Origin: Chloroflexia bacterium
GTDB taxonomy: Bacteria; Chloroflexota; Chloroflexia; Thermomicrobiales; UBA6265
Length of the DNA: 8,032 nucleotides
NCBI GenBank assembly: GCA_013698285.1
Contig: JACCVE010000437.1
Location: 1 to 8,032, forward strand
Direction of reading: 5' to 3'
Part shown: positions 5,894 to 8,032 of the stretch, one piece after another
Layout: every line of letters starts with the position of its first letter
Numbering within the stretch: the first letter of the stretch is position 1
Notes under the pieces: generated by a model
What the model was told of the DNA's origin: nothing
The model's input: only the letters and a program-made list of their open reading frames with translations
Databases searched by the model: none
Program-made: the position numbers and the translations under genes

Positions 5894-5936
5894 CTTCGGC
5901 GTGTGAACGGGGAGCGGAGGCGACCGGAGGGGGACG

Positions 5937-6311
5937 ATGACCGAGGGTGGAGATGAGCGGCGATTTGCCTGGCATCCGGCACACGCGGGACAGACCGTGG
6001 GGCAGGTGCGGCAGGCGCTCGAACGGGACATCACCGCCGACCAGCGGTCGTATGACCTGACGTTGAACGCGGCGGACGAGCGGGAAGGCGACGCCCTGGA
6101 GCGCATCCTGCCGCTGGAGAAGCGATGGGGCACCTTCGACATGGGCTGGGCCGAGGCGGTCCCAGCCGAACTAGCGGGGAAGGTCGTCGAGTTCGAATGG
6201 GCCAGGGAGACGCGGCGCGAGCTTTTCCCCTTCGCCGACTACCGGGCCGCTGCCGCCCCGCCACCGGCCGCCGGGGGCGACGCCCCCTGGTGGGCATTCT
6301 GGAAGCGGTGA
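5937..6311 (+). CDS. Hypothetical protein, 124 aa, aromatic C-terminal tail
   Basis: I do not recognise this protein. It is 124 residues, acidic and arginine-rich, without signal peptide or membrane segment. It begins MTEGGDERRFAWHPAHAGQT. A probably alpha-helical charged region spans about 20-60 (VGQVRQALERDITADQRSYD and following), with a second folded part to about 100. A low-complexity Ala/Pro linker (104-117) then leads to a terminal WWAFWKR. Such a linker plus aromatic-basic tail looks like a short tethering peptide, for a membrane surface or a partner, which is inference. The gene is well supported as real: GGAGG (5926-5930) sits 6 bases before the ATG, and it fills the gap between two conserved genes on the same strand. 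It is in the same reading frame as the downstream PolX, separated by its TGA and 90 bases. Confidence 0.7.
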   Translation: MTEGGDERRFAWHPAHAGQTVGQVRQALERDITADQRSYDLTLNAADEREGDALERILPLEKRWGTFDMGWAEAVPAELAGKVVEFEWARETRRELFPFADYRAAAAPPPAAGGDAPWWAFWKR

Positions 6312-6401
6312 TCGCCCGACAAGATTGATCCGGCCCGGACACACGCCGGGCAGATGTCTCCTGTACGTCGCACTCCCGAAGCCGGGAAAGGACCGACCGC
6401 G

Positions 6402-8032
6402 ATGGGACGACCGATGGGGAACGCGGAGATCGCGGCGACCTTCGCCCGGCTGGCCGACCTGCTGGAGATCGGCGGCGAGTCGGCCTACCGCACCTCGGCC
6501 TACCGGCGGGCGGCCGAGACGCTGGCCGCCCACCCCGAACCGATCGCCGCGATCGCGGGCCGGGGCGAACTGCTCAAGCTTCCCAACGTCGGCAAGGCGA
6601 TCGCCGACAAGATCGGCGATCTGCTGGAGACGGGCACGTTCCCGCTCCTGGAGGAGACGGAGCGCCTCTACCCGGCCGGGGTGGCCGACCTGTTGACCGT
6701 CCCCGACATCGGCCCGAAGCGGGCCCGGGCGTTGTTCGAGTCGCTCGGGATCGACGGCTTGCCTGCTCTGCGGGAAGCGGTCGCGGGGGACCGGCTCGCC
6801 GCGGTGCCGGGGATCGGCGCCGGGGCGGCGAAGCGGATCGCCGAGGGACTGGGGTCGATGGCGACTGGCGACCAGCGCCTCCCCCTGGGCGTCGTCCGGG
6901 AGATCGGCGCGGCGCTGATCGCCCGGCTCCGCGACGTGGCCCCGCCGATCGAGGCGATCGAGCTGGCCGGCAGCGCCCGGCGGATGCGGGAAACGGTCGG
7001 GGACCTCGACCTCGTGGCCGCCGCGACCGACACTGAGGGAGTGGTCGCGGCGTTCGCCGCCCTGGCCGATGTCGAACGGGTCGAGCTGCGGGGGCCGAAC
7101 CGGTGCCGGGCGCTCCTGGACTCGGGGCTCCCGGCCGACCTGTGGGTGCTCCCCCCACCCCACTTCGCGACACTGCTGTTCCACATCACCGGCGACCAGC
7201 ACCACGACACCCGGATGCGGGAGCTGGCCCGGGAGCGGGGGGCGAAACTGAGTGAGTACGGCCTGACCAGCGAGGGCGAGACGACGACCTTCCCGGACGA
7301 GGCGGCGATCTACCGCGCCTTCGACATGGACCCGATCCCGGCGACGATGCGGGAGGGGCGGGACGCGATCGTCCTGGCCCGTGACCATCGCTTGCCGGCG
7401 ACCGTCGAGGCCGGGGACATCCGGGGGGACCTGCACGTCCATAGCCGGTGGAGCGACGGCAAGCGGACGGTGCGGGAGATGGCCGATGCTGCTCACGCCC
7501 TCGGATACTCGTACCTGTGCATCACGGACCACTCCCAGGGCCTGGGAGTGGCCAATGGCCTCGGCCCGGAGCGGTTGGCCGAGCAGCGGCGGGAGATCGA
7601 CGCGGTCAATGCCGAGGTCGCCCCGTTCCGCGTCTTGCAGGGCTGTGAGGTCGAGGTGAGGGGGGACGGTTCGCTCGATCTACCGGACGAGGTATTGGCG
7701 ACACTCGACTGGGTCACGGCCTCGGTCCACAGCAACCTCCGAACGGGGCGCGAGCGGGTCACGGCCAGGGCCCTCGCGGCGATCGAGCATCCGCTGGTCG
7801 ATGTCCTGGCGCACCCGACCGGCCGGATCGTCGGGGGCCGGGCCGGGGGCGACTTCGACATGGAGGCGCTGTTCGCGGCGGCGGCGGCGACCGGCACCGC
7901 GCTGGAGATCAATGCCGATCCGGCCCGGCTGGACCTCCGAGATACCCACGCCGCGGCGGCCATCGCCGCCGGCTGCTTCCTCACCATCGGCAGCGACGCC
8001 CACGACACACCCGGCCTCGCCAACGCCGGGGA
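6402..8032 (+). CDS. polX: DNA polymerase/3'-5' exonuclease PolX (C-terminus off right edge)
   Basis: Bacterial family X polymerase fused to a PHP phosphoesterase. It fills short gaps in DNA repair, and the PHP domain provides 3'-5' exonuclease and AP-endonuclease-type activity. 543 residues are visible and perhaps 30 are missing. Domains: N-terminal helical domain (about 1-80: IAATFARLADLLEI, AYRRAAETLA), helix-hairpin-helix motifs LLTVPDIGPKRARALF and LAAVPGIGAGAAKRIA, then the nucleotidyltransferase palm with AGSARR, metal-binding D201 and D203 (GDLDL) and third Asp D246 (ADLWV). The PHP domain has D343-L-H-V-H347, D376-H377 (ITDHS), E416, H443, H471, and D532/H534 (GSDAH). All catalytic ligands that can be checked are present, so both activities should be intact. 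AAAGGA lies 9 bases before the ATG at 6402. In-frame ATGs at 6354 and 6414 are alternatives. Confidence 0.95.
   Translation, partial: MGRPMGNAEIAATFARLADLLEIGGESAYRTSAYRRAAETLAAHPEPIAAIAGRGELLKLPNVGKAIADKIGDLLETGTFPLLEETERLYPAGVADLLTVPDIGPKRARALFESLGIDGLPALREAVAGDRLAAVPGIGAGAAKRIAEGLGSMATGDQRLPLGVVREIGAALIARLRDVAPPIEAIELAGSARRMRETVGDLDLVAAATDTEGVVAAFAALADVERVELRGPNRCRALLDSGLPADLWVLPPPHFATLLFHITGDQHHDTRMRELARERGAKLSEYGLTSEGETTTFPDEAAIYRAFDMDPIPATMREGRDAIVLARDHRLPATVEAGDIRGDLHVHSRWSDGKRTVREMADAAHALGYSYLCITDHSQGLGVANGLGPERLAEQRREIDAVNAEVAPFRVLQGCEVEVRGDGSLDLPDEVLATLDWVTASVHSNLRTGRERVTARALAAIEHPLVDVLAHPTGRIVGGRAGGDFDMEALFAAAAATGTALEINADPARLDLRDTHAAAAIAAGCFLTIGSDAHDTPGLANAG

Noticed and set aside
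4650..5984. 444-codon minus-strand frame opposite the ThyX-like gene
   Set aside because: Antisense shadow with no motif, and it overlaps the start of the well-supported gene at 5937.
6171..7532. 453-codon minus-strand frame opposite polX
   Set aside because: It is antisense to a gene with complete Pol-beta and PHP motifs. Its composition is rich in Arg, Gly, Pro and Val with no domain.

Overview
The window comes from a very GC-rich bacterial chromosome and looks like core, vertically inherited DNA. I see no insertion sequences, phage genes, CRISPR array, tRNA or rRNA. Three features point to Chloroflexota, plausibly Thermomicrobia (Sphaerobacter-like): the long S12 with the insertion typical of Gram-positive-type bacteria, the use of a ThyX-type rather than ThyA-type thymidylate synthase in an unusual double-length form, and a bacterial PolX. 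This placement is an inference and cannot be settled without a search.

Layout. Positions 1-1827, minus strand: the classic str operon in the order rpsL (S12), rpsG (S7), fusA (EF-G). fusA runs off the left edge. The operon is driven by a near-consensus sigma-70-type promoter at 1973-2001 (TTGACG, 17-base spacer, TATACT). A structured leader of about 140 bases precedes rpsL, and the rpsL-rpsG spacer is long (239 bases). The leader and this spacer each contain a perfect GC-rich hairpin whose loop in the mRNA is GGUGG. Positions 2160-3925, plus strand, divergent from the str operon: a two-gene translationally coupled unit encoding a six-segment YihY/BrkB-family membrane protein and an alpha/beta hydrolase with a complete Ser-Asp-His triad. 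Positions 3926-4070: an intergenic region with a 12-base perfect palindrome next to an extended -10 element. Positions 4071-5822: a double-length ThyX-like protein. Positions 5937-6311: a small uncharacterised protein. Positions 6402 to the right edge: PolX, with a Pol-beta-type polymerase and a PHP phosphoesterase domain, open at the right end.

Functionally the left part is translation. The right part is DNA precursor synthesis (dTMP) and DNA repair synthesis (PolX). The central membrane protein and hydrolase pair has no firm pathway assignment. The most interesting item is the thymidylate synthase. Its two halves both resemble ThyX, but the signature motif is divided between them: the first half keeps the S-x-R-Y end and has lost RHR, and the second half keeps RHR and has lost the rest. 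This suggests a composite active site built from two specialised, non-equivalent domains.
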